This document shows positions 1 to 8,613 of a stretch of DNA of 64,000 nt, one piece after another. Every line of letters begins with the position of its first letter. The first letter of the stretch is position 1. Source of the stretch: Alkalihalobacillus sp. TS-13 (GTDB lineage: Bacteria; Bacillota; Bacilli; Bacillales; Fictibacillaceae); the NCBI RefSeq assembly GCF_019720915.1, contig NZ_JAHKSI010000001.1, positions 1,860,001-1,924,000 of the forward strand, given 5' to 3'. A model generated the notes under the pieces. It worked only from the letters and a program-made list of their open reading frames with translations. It had not been told where the DNA came from and did not search any database. Both the position numbers and the translations under genes were made by a program.

Positions 1-70
1 CGCCGCCCGTCCCTAAAAGTGCAGCTCCAACGGCGATATCTTCGATTTCCTGTTTGCCAATAAGTCTCAT
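1..70 (-). CDS. DUF917 family protein, N-terminal 23 codons only
   Basis: Only the start of this gene is in the window; it runs off the left edge. The visible peptide begins MRLIGKQEIEDIAVGAAL and continues LGTGG. This matches the usual N-terminus of DUF917 proteins (S-methylthiohydantoin desulfurase / hydantoinase-accessory family), which carry an 'AxGAxxLGTGGGG' opening. The ATG is at 68-70, with a purine-rich GAGAGG stretch upstream. It starts 6 nt after the stop of the NCS1 permease gene, so the two are probably cotranscribed. A permease plus DUF917 pair is typical of operons for hydantoin-like or other cyclic nitrogen compounds. The family call rests on about 20 residues and the context. 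Confidence 0.6.
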   Translation of the reverse strand, partial: MRLIGKQEIEDIAVGAALLGTGG

Positions 71-76
71 AATCTC

Positions 77-1405
77 TTAGCCTACCTCTCTATATTCATT
101 TCGTTTAATTTGATTGTTCTTTAAAATGATCGAAACTATCAATTGTAAGCCAAATGCCACGATGAAGGCATCCAAACCTGAAGCCCCTGTCAGAGTGAAT
201 AAACCGAATCCACTTGGAGCAGGTGTTGTCATGAAAGCTAATAGTGCTGACAAAATCCATACAATCGAGCTCGTTACATTCACGTTTTTCATCTGACCGA
301 TATATTGAAAATCATATTTTTTCGGATTGACGAAGTAATCCCCGACATAGATCCCCCCAATTGGTGGAATCAATGCACTTAAAAAGATCAAAAACGGTAT
401 GAAGTTATCATAAATACCGCCGAGGGCCATCATTGTCCCTACGAATCCAGCAATGATCGTCAATACGAATTTCGGTGCTTTACTGAAAATGACAGAGAAC
501 CCAAGTGCTGAGGAATATAGATTGTTATCATTCGTTGTCCACTGAGCTAAAATCAGGATGGCCATCGCTGCGGCTCCCCAGCCCAACCCGAGCATGATCT
601 CGACGATGTCTGCTTTGGAGGTCGCTTTTGCTAGAATGACCGCAATGATCAACACGACACTGAAACCGGCAAAAAATCCGACAAAGGATGAGATGACAGC
701 ATCTTTCGTAGTTCTTGCATATCTTGAGATGTCTGGACCGATGATCGCACCTATTGCAAGAGACCCGATAATCAGGGAAATCGACAGTCCGACCGTCAAT
801 GGGTCCCCACTTAAAGGGGTATCGATAATCGAAGAAAAGGATCGGTTGTCCATAACTTTTGCAAGGGATGCCACAAGCAATAGGCCAAGTAAAGGTACCG
901 CGAGAAAACTTAGTTTTTCTATTGCCTTATAACCGATAACAGCAGTCGTGGTCATCAGGATCCCGCCTAATATGACCAATGCCTTCGCTGGAACATCAAC
1001 CGAAAAAACTTCCAGCAGTATATAGCGTAAACTCGAACCGAATAAATCGAGCTGGACACCGAACCACCCGAATAATGCAATCGCTATGATGACCGATACA
1101 GCATAAGAACCGTATCTACCTAACGCGAACCTTGATACCAAGGAAGTGGAGAGTCCTGTCTTGGCTCCGACAATTCCACACAATGCGCTTAAAACTGCCA
1201 ATACGAATGTTCCAACGAAGGTGGCTAGAATACTCTTTCCAAACGATAAACCACCGCCAAGTGTTCCGCCTAGAACAATTGCGGATAATGCAATGATTGC
1301 TCCCAACCAAACAATCGATAACGCAAACCAGCCTTTCCGTTTTTCCTGTGGCACTGGTTTCCTTTCATAATCATTGACAAATTTCTTTTCTGATCCCTCA
1401 ACCAT
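77..1405 (-). CDS. NCS1 family nucleobase:cation symporter (CodB-like permease)
   Basis: Integral membrane permease of about 442 residues with some 12 hydrophobic segments. It belongs to the purine/cytosine permease (NCS1) family that imports cytosine, allantoin, hydantoins or related compounds. After a short hydrophilic N-terminus with YERKPVP, the segment GAKTGLSTSLVSRFALG is the family's characteristic TM2-TM3 loop. I chose the ATG at 1403-1405 because a strong AAAAGGAGGGG lies 9 nt upstream. The longer open frame to 1489 would run into the preceding tetR region and has no good ribosome site. It lies between tetR (52 nt upstream) and the DUF917 gene (6 nt downstream). Substrate specificity cannot be read from the sequence. 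Confidence 0.85.
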   Translation of the reverse strand: MVEGSEKKFVNDYERKPVPQEKRKGWFALSIVWLGAIIALSAIVLGGTLGGGLSFGKSILATFVGTFVLAVLSALCGIVGAKTGLSTSLVSRFALGRYGSYAVSVIIAIALFGWFGVQLDLFGSSLRYILLEVFSVDVPAKALVILGGILMTTTAVIGYKAIEKLSFLAVPLLGLLLVASLAKVMDNRSFSSIIDTPLSGDPLTVGLSISLIIGSLAIGAIIGPDISRYARTTKDAVISSFVGFFAGFSVVLIIAVILAKATSKADIVEIMLGLGWGAAAMAILILAQWTTNDNNLYSSALGFSVIFSKAPKFVLTIIAGFVGTMMALGGIYDNFIPFLIFLSALIPPIGGIYVGDYFVNPKKYDFQYIGQMKNVNVTSSIVWILSALLAFMTTPAPSGFGLFTLTGASGLDAFIVAFGLQLIVSIILKNNQIKRNEYREVG

Positions 1406-1457
1406 AACATTTCCCCTCCTTTTGATTGATCTTTTTTTAATAAAAAATAGGCTGCCA

Positions 1458-2039
1458 TTAATCTGGTATCTGATTGATGATGTTTTCAATCATTTCTTTA
1501 CCTAGTTCCAGTTGGATAAAAAAGTTTTCTTCCTTGTACACATTGAATGACCAGAACACTCCGTTCGCGATAAGGATGAATTTTTTTATGATTTTATCCA
1601 TCTCTTCTTCTGAAATATGGGGATAATCCCGGTTCAGATTTGAATATAGAGCATCTACCAGCCATTCATTAAAAGAAAGCATATTGTTTTGCAAATACAT
1701 CTGTATCTCTGGAATCGGTGCTGTAACCAATGATATATATGCCTTTGTTTCCCGCGGGCTTGCCCTATGATAGGCAATCGAGCCATCGATCAATGAAGTG
1801 AAGATCACCTTGATATGACAGTTTTCCACCTCTTTCATGATTTTTTTCATCTCAGTAAAATGGTTGTCCAGCAGCTGCTGAAACGCATCGATGAACAAGC
1901 ATTCCTTGTTTTTGTAATAGAAATATATCGAGGCCGGCTTGATCCCCAATTCCTTCGCGATTTTCTGTAAAGTAGCCCCTTGATAACCGTTCAATGAGTA
2001 CTGGTTGATCGCTGCGTCAATCACTTCCTGTTTCCCCAA
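1458..2039 (-). CDS. TetR/AcrR family transcriptional regulator
   Basis: A 193-residue repressor. Residues about 5-50 form the TetR DNA-binding domain: the helix-turn-helix is in ATLQKIAKELGIKPASIYFY, followed by the typical YKNKECLF. The C-terminal part is the ligand-binding helical domain, which is not specific to a known subfamily. The start is a TTG at 2037-2039 with an AGGTGG ribosome site, and no ATG or GTG is available upstream before an in-frame stop. An 18-bp palindrome covers the ribosome site region. It is the first gene of the permease-DUF917 operon and divergent from the FAD oxidase gene at 2291, so it probably autoregulates and may control both sides. Confidence 0.88.
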   Translation of the reverse strand: MGKQEVIDAAINQYSLNGYQGATLQKIAKELGIKPASIYFYYKNKECLFIDAFQQLLDNHFTEMKKIMKEVENCHIKVIFTSLIDGSIAYHRASPRETKAYISLVTAPIPEIQMYLQNNMLSFNEWLVDALYSNLNRDYPHISEEEMDKIIKKFILIANGVFWSFNVYKEENFFIQLELGKEMIENIINQIPD

Positions 2040-2048
2040 AAAATCACC

Positions 2049-2066
2049 ACCTAACGTTTATTAGGT
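2049..2066. promoter_or_regulatory. Palindromic operator candidate for the adjacent TetR regulator
   Basis: Perfect inverted repeat ACCTAA-N6-TTAGGT, 9 nt upstream of the TTG start of tetR and overlapping its ribosome site. Arm length and spacing are typical for TetR-family operators. It lies in the 251-bp divergent region before the FAD oxidase gene, so a bound dimer would block tetR transcription or translation. No second copy was noticed nearby. Confidence 0.5.
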
Positions 2067-2290
2067 TATTTTATAGAAAAGTAGTACAAAAAGCAATAAT
2101 TTTCAGAATAAAAAATTAAATTTCAATTTCCCTGACTTGATTAAATAAAATGGATCTTAATCAAATTAATAAAAAAGTTTTTTAAATTTAAAGGAAATAA
2201 GGTTTTTCTTGTAAAAATCTATAAAAGACCATTTAAGCTGTGGCCAGTATAGACTTTAGTTACAAAAAACCTTGAAAGGGAAGTGACCAA

Positions 2291-3412
2291 ATGAAAGTAG
2301 TTATTGTTGGTTCCGGGATTGTTGGATCTAGTACCGCTTACCATTTAGCAAGAAAGGGTGCCGAAGTTATTATTGTTGATCAATTCCTTCAAGGGCAAGC
2401 TACAGCCGCTGGAGCAGGAATTGTATGCCCTTGGATTTCAAATATAGATAATCCGGATTGGTATGCCTTGGCAAGTAGGGGTGCATGCTATTATCCATCA
2501 TTAATTAATGAACTTGAATCAGATGGTGAAAGTACAACAAGTTATCGTCTTGTTGGTGCGTTAGCTGTAAGCAATAATCCAGATGACTTAAAATTATTTG
2601 AACAAAAGGCAAAAAGATGTAAAGAAGAAAATAAGGAGGTTGGAAATATAAGCCGGTTAACATCTAAGGAAGCCCAATCCCTTTTTCCTCCATTACGTGA
2701 TGATTTAGAAGCGGTTCATATAACTGGAGGCGCAAGAGTTGACGGTAGACTTTTAAAAAATGCTTTGGTAAGTTCTGCAAAAAAACATGGAGCCAAGGTC
2801 TGTAAAGGTGTAGCTAGTTTAATGGTAGTTAATGATACTGTAGTTGGTGTAGAAGTTAATGGGGATGTTATTTTAGCTGATGCTACGATTGTTACAGCTG
2901 GGGCCTGGGCAAAAGAGTTATTGTTACCTCTAGGTATAGAGCTTGACATTGAACCACAGCGTGGGCAAATCATCCATCTGAAAGTAGAAAATGAAGATAC
3001 TTCTAAATGGCCCATCGTTTTTCAACAAAATAATCATTATCTTGTTAGTTTTGACGATTCACGAGTTGTGGTTGGCGCAACAAGAGAAACAGGATCAGGC
3101 TTCGATTACAGGGCAACAGCAGGTGGCATAAATCAGATAATGACCGAAGCTCTATCGGTATCACCAGGACTCTTTGATAGTACATTACACGAAATTAGAA
3201 TCGGATTTAGACCTTTAAGGTCTGATAATTTACCATTGTTAGGAACAGTTCCATCTTTAAGAGGATTAGTCATTGCTACTGGACTTGGATCAATAGGTCT
3301 AACAATGGGTCCATATGTAGGATTACTGGCAGCTAAACTTATGGTTGGGGATGAAATTAAAGTAGATCTTACTCCCTACAACCCTCTTAGAGATACTTTG
3401 ATAAAAGAATAG
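2291..3412 (+). CDS. FAD-dependent oxidoreductase, DAO family (D-amino-acid dehydrogenase / glycine oxidase-like)
   Basis: A 373-residue flavoprotein of the DAO family, which oxidises amino acids or other secondary amines. The FAD-binding Rossmann motif VIVGSGIVGSSTAYHLARKG is at residues 4-23, followed by an acidic end of beta2 (IIVDQ). The C-terminal FAD segment includes GFRPLRSDNLPLLG and ATGLGSIGLTMGPYVG. The ATG is preceded by AAAGGGAAGTG. Soluble, with no signal peptide. It is divergent from the tetR-permease-DUF917 operon, so a nitrogen-compound catabolic role is plausible, but the substrate is not defined. A two-tier hairpin follows the gene. Confidence 0.82.
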   Translation: MKVVIVGSGIVGSSTAYHLARKGAEVIIVDQFLQGQATAAGAGIVCPWISNIDNPDWYALASRGACYYPSLINELESDGESTTSYRLVGALAVSNNPDDLKLFEQKAKRCKEENKEVGNISRLTSKEAQSLFPPLRDDLEAVHITGGARVDGRLLKNALVSSAKKHGAKVCKGVASLMVVNDTVVGVEVNGDVILADATIVTAGAWAKELLLPLGIELDIEPQRGQIIHLKVENEDTSKWPIVFQQNNHYLVSFDDSRVVVGATRETGSGFDYRATAGGINQIMTEALSVSPGLFDSTLHEIRIGFRPLRSDNLPLLGTVPSLRGLVIATGLGSIGLTMGPYVGLLAAKLMVGDEIKVDLTPYNPLRDTLIKE

Positions 3413-3474
3413 AAAAAAGTTTTTTCTTATAAGATCATCCATTTTAAAAACTTTCTTTCTGACGTTAAATAAAA

Positions 3475-3533
3475 AAACTAAGCTGATAAGGGTTACAAAT
3501 ATACGTAATCACCTCTCATCAACTTAGGTTTTG
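3475..3533 (+). terminator. Probable imperfect two-tier terminator after the DAO gene
   Basis: Outer arms AAAACTAAGCTGAT and ATCAACTTAGGTTTTG pair with a bulge and a mismatch. Inside them GGTTAC (3491-3496) pairs with GTAATC (3505-3510), including one G-U. A T-rich stretch follows. It is about 60 nt after the stop of the flavoprotein gene. The pairing is imperfect. Confidence 0.4.
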
Positions 3534-3606
3534 TTTCCGTTCAGTTACAATCCCTATCTATGAGTCATTATTCAATTGATACCGGGATGTAACCCAGTGA
3601 ATATGA

Positions 3607-5424
3607 CGGTTAAGTCAAGTTATAGCAAATTCAGGTGATGCAATCTTTGCTAACCTAGCACTTATTTTTGCGATTGGAGTTGCAATTGGATTTTCGAAAG
3701 ACAGTAATGGTGCTGCAGGATTAGCGGGTGCAACCGGATTTTTAGTATTAACCAATGGAACGCAAGCCATTAATAAAGAGATCGATATGGGAGTTTTGGG
3801 CGGTATTTTATCGGGTATCATCGCCGGCCTTCTCTATAATCGTTACCATGAAGTTAAGTTACCTCAATGGTTAGGTTTTTTCAGTGGAAAACGATTTGTA
3901 CCAATCGTTACCGCTGCGACCATGGTCGTATTAGCCTTCATATTTGGTTTCGCTTGGCCCCCAGTTCAGGAAGGTATTAATTCGATTGGTCAATGGATTA
4001 TTGATGCCGGCGCACTTGGAGTCGGAGTATATGGATTTTTAAATCGACTTCTTATTCCAGTTGGCTTACATCACGTTATAAATAGTCTTGTCTGGTTTGT
4101 GTTTGGAGATTTTAACGGCGCTACAGGCGACTTAAATCGCTTCTTCGCACACGATCCAGATGCTGGTATTTTCATCGCTGGTTTCTTTCCGATCATGATG
4201 TTCGGTTTACCAGCAGCCTCATTAGCAATGATTGCTGCTGCAAAGGCAAGCCGTCGTAAAGAGGTTACAGGATTGTTAATCGGTATGGCGTTTACCTCTT
4301 TCTTAACAGGGATTACTGAACCAATTGAGTTTTCGTTTATGTTTCTATCACCTTTACTTTATGGTGTACATGCCTTGTTAACAGCGAGTTCATTTGTAAT
4401 TACCTATGTACTTGATATCCATCATGGATTTGGGTTCTCAGCTGGAGCCATTGACTATATCTTGAACTTTGGTATTGCCCAGAGAGCTTTGCTCTTGCTT
4501 GGAATAGGACTTATATACGGCGCGGTTTATTTTGTGATTTTCTATTTCCTTATTAAGAAATTTAACCTTAAGACTCCAGGACGTGAAGATGAAGAAGAGC
4601 TTGATAAAGAGGAAGACAGTAATGAAGAGTGGCAGATTGTCGGTTCTGGAGACAAATATGATGAAATGGCCTCTCACTTTCTAAATGACTTAGGTGGAAG
4701 AGAGAATATCACATCTTTAGATAATTGTGCGACGAGACTCCGGATGACGGTAAAGGATATGTCCACAGTAAATGAAACAAAATTAAAAAGACATGGGGCA
4801 AGAGGGGTTATGAAGCTCAACAAAACCAATTTGCAGGTTATTGTGGGTACTGACGTTGAATTTGTTTCGACTGCCATGAAGAAACAAATAAGCCAGAAAT
4901 CAACACCAGCAATCAAGGAAGAAAGCATCTCAGATCAATCAGAAGTAGATCAAAAGCTTGCTCCACTAAATGGTGAAGATTTTGCGGCACCTATTGGTGG
5001 AAAATTGATTTCCTTGACGGAAGTACCTGATGAAGTGTTCTCACAAAAAATGATGGGTGACGGATTAGCGATTGAACCAACCGATAACACGGTCGTCGCG
5101 CCTGCAGACGGAGAAATTATTAACATATTCCCGACAAAACATGCGATTGGATTAAGATTAGAGCAAGGGTATGAACTATTAATTCACTTCGGGCTAGATA
5201 CCGTAAAGTTAGATGGAAAAGGTTTTGAGGCATTCGTTACGGAAGGAATGAAAGTGAAAAAAGGGCAGGAACTTATTAAAATCGATTTAGACTATGTTAA
5301 ACAAAATATCCCTTCGATCATAACACCGATAGTTTTTACCAACTTACCTGAAGGAACATCAGTAAACCTTGAAAAAACGGGCATTGTCCGAAAAGGTACG
5401 GATGGTATCATAACAGTGAGCTAA
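3607..5424 (+). pseudogene. 5'-truncated PTS transporter EIICBA, N-acetylglucosamine/glucose type (NagE-like)
   Basis: A phosphotransferase permease gene that has lost its 5' end. The frame opens right after a TGA at 3604 and immediately reads IANSGDAIFANLALIFAIG, the conserved EIIC interior of NagE-type proteins. About 50 N-terminal residues with the first membrane segment are missing, and no start codon precedes them. The first internal ATG is at 3787 (545 codons). Counting from that ATG, EIIC runs to about residue 255. EIIB has its phospho-cysteine Cys314 in NCATRLR. EIIA has His452 and His467 (HFGLDT), 15 residues apart as in EIIA-Glc. The rest is intact, so the EIIB and EIIA domains might still be made. 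A GlcNAc permease would fit the NagA gene at 56.5 kb. Confidence 0.75.
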
Positions 5425-5670
5425 AAGAAATGCGAAAATTCTTCTTTATAGGAATGTAATACATCCTTTGACCTTAGGCTATTTCTTTATAAAGTAGAAG
5501 TTAAGAATAGGCCGACACCTATTTGGGATCGAATCCGTATATAATACCGACTTCTTCGCTATCGTTTTTGAGCATACACGACTTACATTGTGCATAAAGA
5601 AACCTTGACGCCCTCCTTATCCATACGTTCTTAAGAACGACTCCTTTCAAGGGGGATCAGTCAAAGGCTG

Positions 5671-5713
5671 AATAATCCACCCAAGCTGACCAAGTCAGGG
5701 TGGATTATTTTTT
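5671..5713 (+). terminator. Strong rho-independent terminator, probably of a type I antitoxin RNA
   Basis: Perfect 12-bp stem: AATAATCCACCC (5671-5682) pairs with GGGTGGATTATT (5698-5709) around a 15-nt loop, with a T run at 5708-5713 on the plus strand. Its right arm overlaps the stop codon of the decayed toxin frame on the opposite strand. That is the arrangement expected for an antisense antitoxin RNA that terminates inside the toxin gene. Confidence 0.75.
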
Positions 5714-5780
5714 AAGGTTAAACGACAGTACTATAACGATTAAAGTTGCAAACACGTGAAAACACTTTAAATACTATCAT
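5705..5780 (-). pseudogene. Decayed type I toxin gene (small hydrophobic 'putative holin-like toxin', TxpA/BsrG type)
   Basis: On the minus strand a strong GGGGGTGG ribosome site is followed by ATG (5778-5780) reading MIVFKVFSR. After a one-base shift the sequence reads FATLIVIVLSFNLKK and stops at TAA (5705-5707). The second part matches the membrane helix and KK tail of the small Bacillus toxins often annotated as putative holin-like toxins. The family's usual start (M-T-V-F/Y-E-A-L) is recognisable in the first part. The single-base frame error between the halves argues for a dead copy. The overlapping plus-strand terminator would belong to the antisense antitoxin. The family assignment is from memory of such loci. 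Confidence 0.6.
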
Positions 5781-6048
5781 GTGGCACCACCCCCTTTCTG
5801 CTGGGAGTGTACCGACCACCATTGAGAAATCCTAATTAATTTGTCGTTTACTTCTCCTTATATTATTAATGCTGAATATTATATATTTTGGGGACAACAT
5901 TATTACTAAAAAGAAATTTTGGATTGTTAACATATGTACATGGGATAAAGGGGATATATACCACATATGTAATTACGCACCTTTCTAGGTTCAATACGGA
6001 CTAATGCTAAGGGAAGGCTTGTTTTAGCGGACGATATAAATAAATAAA
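5781..6048. other. Intergenic stretch without recognisable gene
   Basis: Together with 5425-5670 this belongs to an 860-bp region that holds no intact gene apart from the toxin relic and the terminators listed separately. A perfect TATAAT lies in the plus strand near 5540, in CCGTATATAATACC, and could be the -10 box of the antitoxin RNA. Its -35 region is weak. Nothing else was recognised. Confidence 0.4.
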
Positions 6049-6081
6049 ACCCATTTTGAAAAAATATTGATCAAAATGGGT
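6049..6081 (-). terminator. Hairpin terminator, second in tandem after the Gfo/Idh gene
   Basis: Perfect 11-bp arms ACCCATTTTGA (6049-6059) and TCAAAATGGGT (6071-6081), followed on the minus strand by TTTATTTATTTAT. It would catch minus-strand transcripts leaving the sugar-catabolic operon. Confidence 0.6.
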
Positions 6082-6227
6082 GTCTCCAATTGGTTTAAGT
6101 TTGATGATTTTCCAGCTGTATTTATATATCCATAATAACATCACATTAAATTTTTTATGTTGTTTCATCGAATTTAATTATATGTGTCGATTTTTCAATA
6201 TATGCGTCAATTGCTACTCCCAAAATA

Positions 6228-6257
6228 ATAGCTGCTGAAACTTTTTTCAACAGCTAT
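6228..6257 (-). terminator. Terminator directly after the Gfo/Idh gene
   Basis: Arms ATAGCTG (6228-6234) and CAGCTAT (6251-6257), with a further TGAA/TTCA pairing after one mismatch. On the minus strand TATTTT follows. It lies about 30 nt beyond the stop of the oxidoreductase gene, so it marks the end of the 28.9-6.3 kb gene series. Confidence 0.6.
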
Positions 6258-6288
6258 GATCTGTTTCTTTACTTGAGATTTCCATCTG

Positions 6289-7353
6289 TTATTCGAAGTT
6301 AATCTCTGTTCCTCTTTCACTAGATTCATATATACCAAGCAATATCTTCATCATTTCTACGCCGTCTTGAACCGGGCTGATTGTTTCTGTTTCACCTTTA
6401 ACACAAGATATAAAATGATCAATTTCATTTTGGAATCCTTGATTAAAATCAAAAGATAAAGAATCTATTTGTGGAGTAGAATTTAAAATCGTATTATTTT
6501 TTTCTGTTATAATTTGAAGTTTAGGTTCGATTTCTGCGCCACCTTTGTCTCCAAACACACTAATAGCGATTGATTCTTCCTTTGCATGGAGAGTAAAACT
6601 GACATCTACCATTAAAGAAGCACCATTTTCAAACCGGATAATGGCATTGGCTAAGTCCTCAACCGTATTCTTGTCAGGGTCATAATCTGCTGCTTTGTAG
6701 AATGATTTGTTTACAATATTTGAGCGGTTACCTAATTTATTGTACGTGTTTCCGCTGATTGATTTGACCTTCGGTTTCCCCATTAAATACCAGCACAGAT
6801 CAATAACGTGGACTCCTAAATCGATTAAAGGCCCACCACCTGATCTTTCCTTATCAGCAAACCACCCCCCAGGATTACCTAAAGCTCGGATACAGGATGC
6901 TTTTGCATAATAAATTTCACCAAGATCTCCTGAATCAATAAAGCTCTTTAATACTTGAGTATTTGTTCCAAACCGGCGAACGAAACCAACCTGAAGTACT
7001 TTTCCGCTATTTTCCTTTGCAGCTTTTTCTATCTCGTACGCTTCATCAACTGTTTTACATAATGGTTTTTCAACTAAAACATGTTTCCCTGCATTTAATG
7101 CAGCAATTGATATTTCCGCATGTGAGTTATTCCATGTGCAAATGCTGACTGCATCAACCTCTGAATCTACTAGCAAATCCTGATAGTTTTTATAATATTT
7201 TGGGGCACCATATTTCTCTGCTTTTTCTTGTGCTCTTTGTTCATTCATATCACAAACAGCATAGATTTCAACTTCGTTATTATTTTTATAGGATTCAAAA
7301 TGCATTTCGGAAATAGAGCCTGCTCCAATTACAGCAACTTTTATTTTCCCCAT
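6289..7353 (-). CDS. Gfo/Idh/MocA family NAD(P)-dependent sugar oxidoreductase
   Basis: A 354-residue cytoplasmic dehydrogenase of the glucose-fructose oxidoreductase/inositol dehydrogenase family. It starts with the Rossmann motif VAVIGAGSIS, carries the family's EKPL motif (HVLVEKPLCKTVDEA, near residue 95), and has GGGPLIDLGVHVIDLCWYLM in the C-terminal domain, where the conserved Asp and His line the substrate pocket. The ribosome site AAGGAG lies 9 nt before the ATG. It follows a TIM-barrel isomerase gene by 20 nt; such pairs commonly oxidise and isomerise unusual sugars. It is a close paralogue of the 60277-61335 product: both share long blocks such as SGNTYNKLGNRS and FYKAADYDP. The substrate is unknown. 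Confidence 0.88.
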   Translation of the reverse strand: MGKIKVAVIGAGSISEMHFESYKNNNEVEIYAVCDMNEQRAQEKAEKYGAPKYYKNYQDLLVDSEVDAVSICTWNNSHAEISIAALNAGKHVLVEKPLCKTVDEAYEIEKAAKENSGKVLQVGFVRRFGTNTQVLKSFIDSGDLGEIYYAKASCIRALGNPGGWFADKERSGGGPLIDLGVHVIDLCWYLMGKPKVKSISGNTYNKLGNRSNIVNKSFYKAADYDPDKNTVEDLANAIIRFENGASLMVDVSFTLHAKEESIAISVFGDKGGAEIEPKLQIITEKNNTILNSTPQIDSLSFDFNQGFQNEIDHFISCVKGETETISPVQDGVEMMKILLGIYESSERGTEINFE

Positions 7354-7373
7354 TTTATGTTAACTCCTTTACC

Positions 7374-8240
7374 TTATAGTTCTTCCCAAATTCTCCTAAC
7401 ATTATCTAAGCCTATCTTAGATCCTCGTTTACACTCTTCTAATCCTTCAAACTCGATGGAAATATACCCATCATAGCCAGATTGTTTAATAACGTGTAGA
7501 ACATCATATAAATGAATATCACCATGACCGATAATTGCTCCTCTTAAATAATTACCTGAAGCAGATTGGAACCAACCTTCACCAGGAAAATAAGAAGAAG
7601 CAGGTCGGTAGTAAAAGTCTTTCATATGAACCATTGATGCATAGGCAATATTTTTCTTCACTGCTGCAATTGGACATTCATCCACACATAGGAAATTTCC
7701 TGTATCAAGTGTCGTTTTAAAATTAGGTCGGGATACATTCTGGATTAATCGCTGGATCCTTTCACTAGCCTGAACATAGAAACCGTGATTTTCCACGCTT
7801 GTCACTATGTCATATTGTGCTGCATAATCAGCGATTTTTTGGCAAGCTTCTGTTAATCTAGGTAAATCCAGTTCGAATTGTTTAATGGTTGCCACTTGAG
7901 CGGGTTTAAATGCTACATCATGTCTCATTAGCTTTACACCTAATAGATTTGCAATGTCAACTTCTTTCTTTACTCTTACAATTTCTTGTTCAAATACTTC
8001 CCGATTACCCTTCAGAAAGTCAGCACCAATCGCATAGTTTGAAATTTCAATACCTGCTTCTTCCGTCTTTTGAAGAATCTCTTCTATTAACCCTGGATTA
8101 TCCGTCAAGCTAAAACCCATTGGAACAAGCTCAATATGTTCTCCGCCCTGATCAGCCGTCCATTGGATAGCATCCAAAATCGTCATTTCCCCTGAGTTAA
8201 TTGCTCCTGCTAAACTGTAGGAACTCATACCAAGCTTCAT
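7374..8240 (-). CDS. Sugar phosphate isomerase/epimerase family protein (xylose isomerase-like TIM barrel)
   Basis: A 288-residue soluble AP-endonuclease-2/xylose-isomerase-like TIM barrel. Its metal-site pattern includes SVENHGFYVQAS, TTLDTGNFLCVDE, VHMKDFYYRP, GHGDIHLYDV and ISIEFEGLEE (Glu, Asp, His, Asp and Glu ligands). It is close in sequence to the product of 10257-11129 (MKLGxSxYSL start, GGEHxExVPxGF). A GGAGG ribosome site precedes the ATG. It is coupled to the Gfo/Idh gene downstream. Upstream lie 580 bp of debris, so it may need its own promoter or rely on read-through from the GH29 gene. The exact sugar is undetermined. Confidence 0.82.
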   Translation of the reverse strand: MKLGMSSYSLAGAINSGEMTILDAIQWTADQGGEHIELVPMGFSLTDNPGLIEEILQKTEEAGIEISNYAIGADFLKGNREVFEQEIVRVKKEVDIANLLGVKLMRHDVAFKPAQVATIKQFELDLPRLTEACQKIADYAAQYDIVTSVENHGFYVQASERIQRLIQNVSRPNFKTTLDTGNFLCVDECPIAAVKKNIAYASMVHMKDFYYRPASSYFPGEGWFQSASGNYLRGAIIGHGDIHLYDVLHVIKQSGYDGYISIEFEGLEECKRGSKIGLDNVRRIWEEL

Positions 8241-8344
8241 TAATAGTCCTCCATTTAACTAAAATTACTCACTAACTATTTATTCTCATTACGTTTTAAA
8301 GAACAGTTTACCGCAGTAACTTAACCGATTTTTCCAAATTAAAT

Positions 8345-8595
8345 GATATCTTTCACGTTTTGGCCACTTGTAAAAATAACACCATTTTTTTCGCAAGTAA
8401 TAATCATTGCTGTAGCATCTTCGACTTCAGTAGCAATCGGTTTTTCACATAAAATTTGTTTTTTTATAGCTTGCCAATTTCAACACATGTTCTTAATGAT
8501 TCACATTTTCAGAACACATGATTACTGCGTTAATGTCAGTCTTTAGTAATCCATCCAGATCCACAAAAGTCTCAAAGATACACAATTGGATAACT
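8345..8595 (-). pseudogene. Fragment of a Gfo/Idh/MocA oxidoreductase gene
   Basis: The minus strand reads DLDGLLKTDINAVIMCSENV, then NH, then a TAA stop. After a frame shift in a run of six or seven A residues it continues KKQILCEKPIATEVEDATAM and on to TCEKNGVIF. This aligns with residues about 65-125 of the intact enzyme at 57690-58664 (MDAVIICSENIRH, KKHILCEKPIATTVEDA, CEENGVIL). Both ends of the gene are missing. At least one stop and one frameshift make it a dead remnant. It lies just beside the IS110 remnant. Confidence 0.75.
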
Positions 8596-8613
8596 TTTAT
8601 AGAAGGGTTTTAA

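Noticed and set aside
558-932. 124-codon plus-strand frame
   Set aside because: Shadow of the NCS1 permease gene on the minus strand.
5705-5780. Functional type I toxin gene
   Set aside because: Start and hydrophobic part are in different frames; unless the base call is wrong, it cannot make the toxin.
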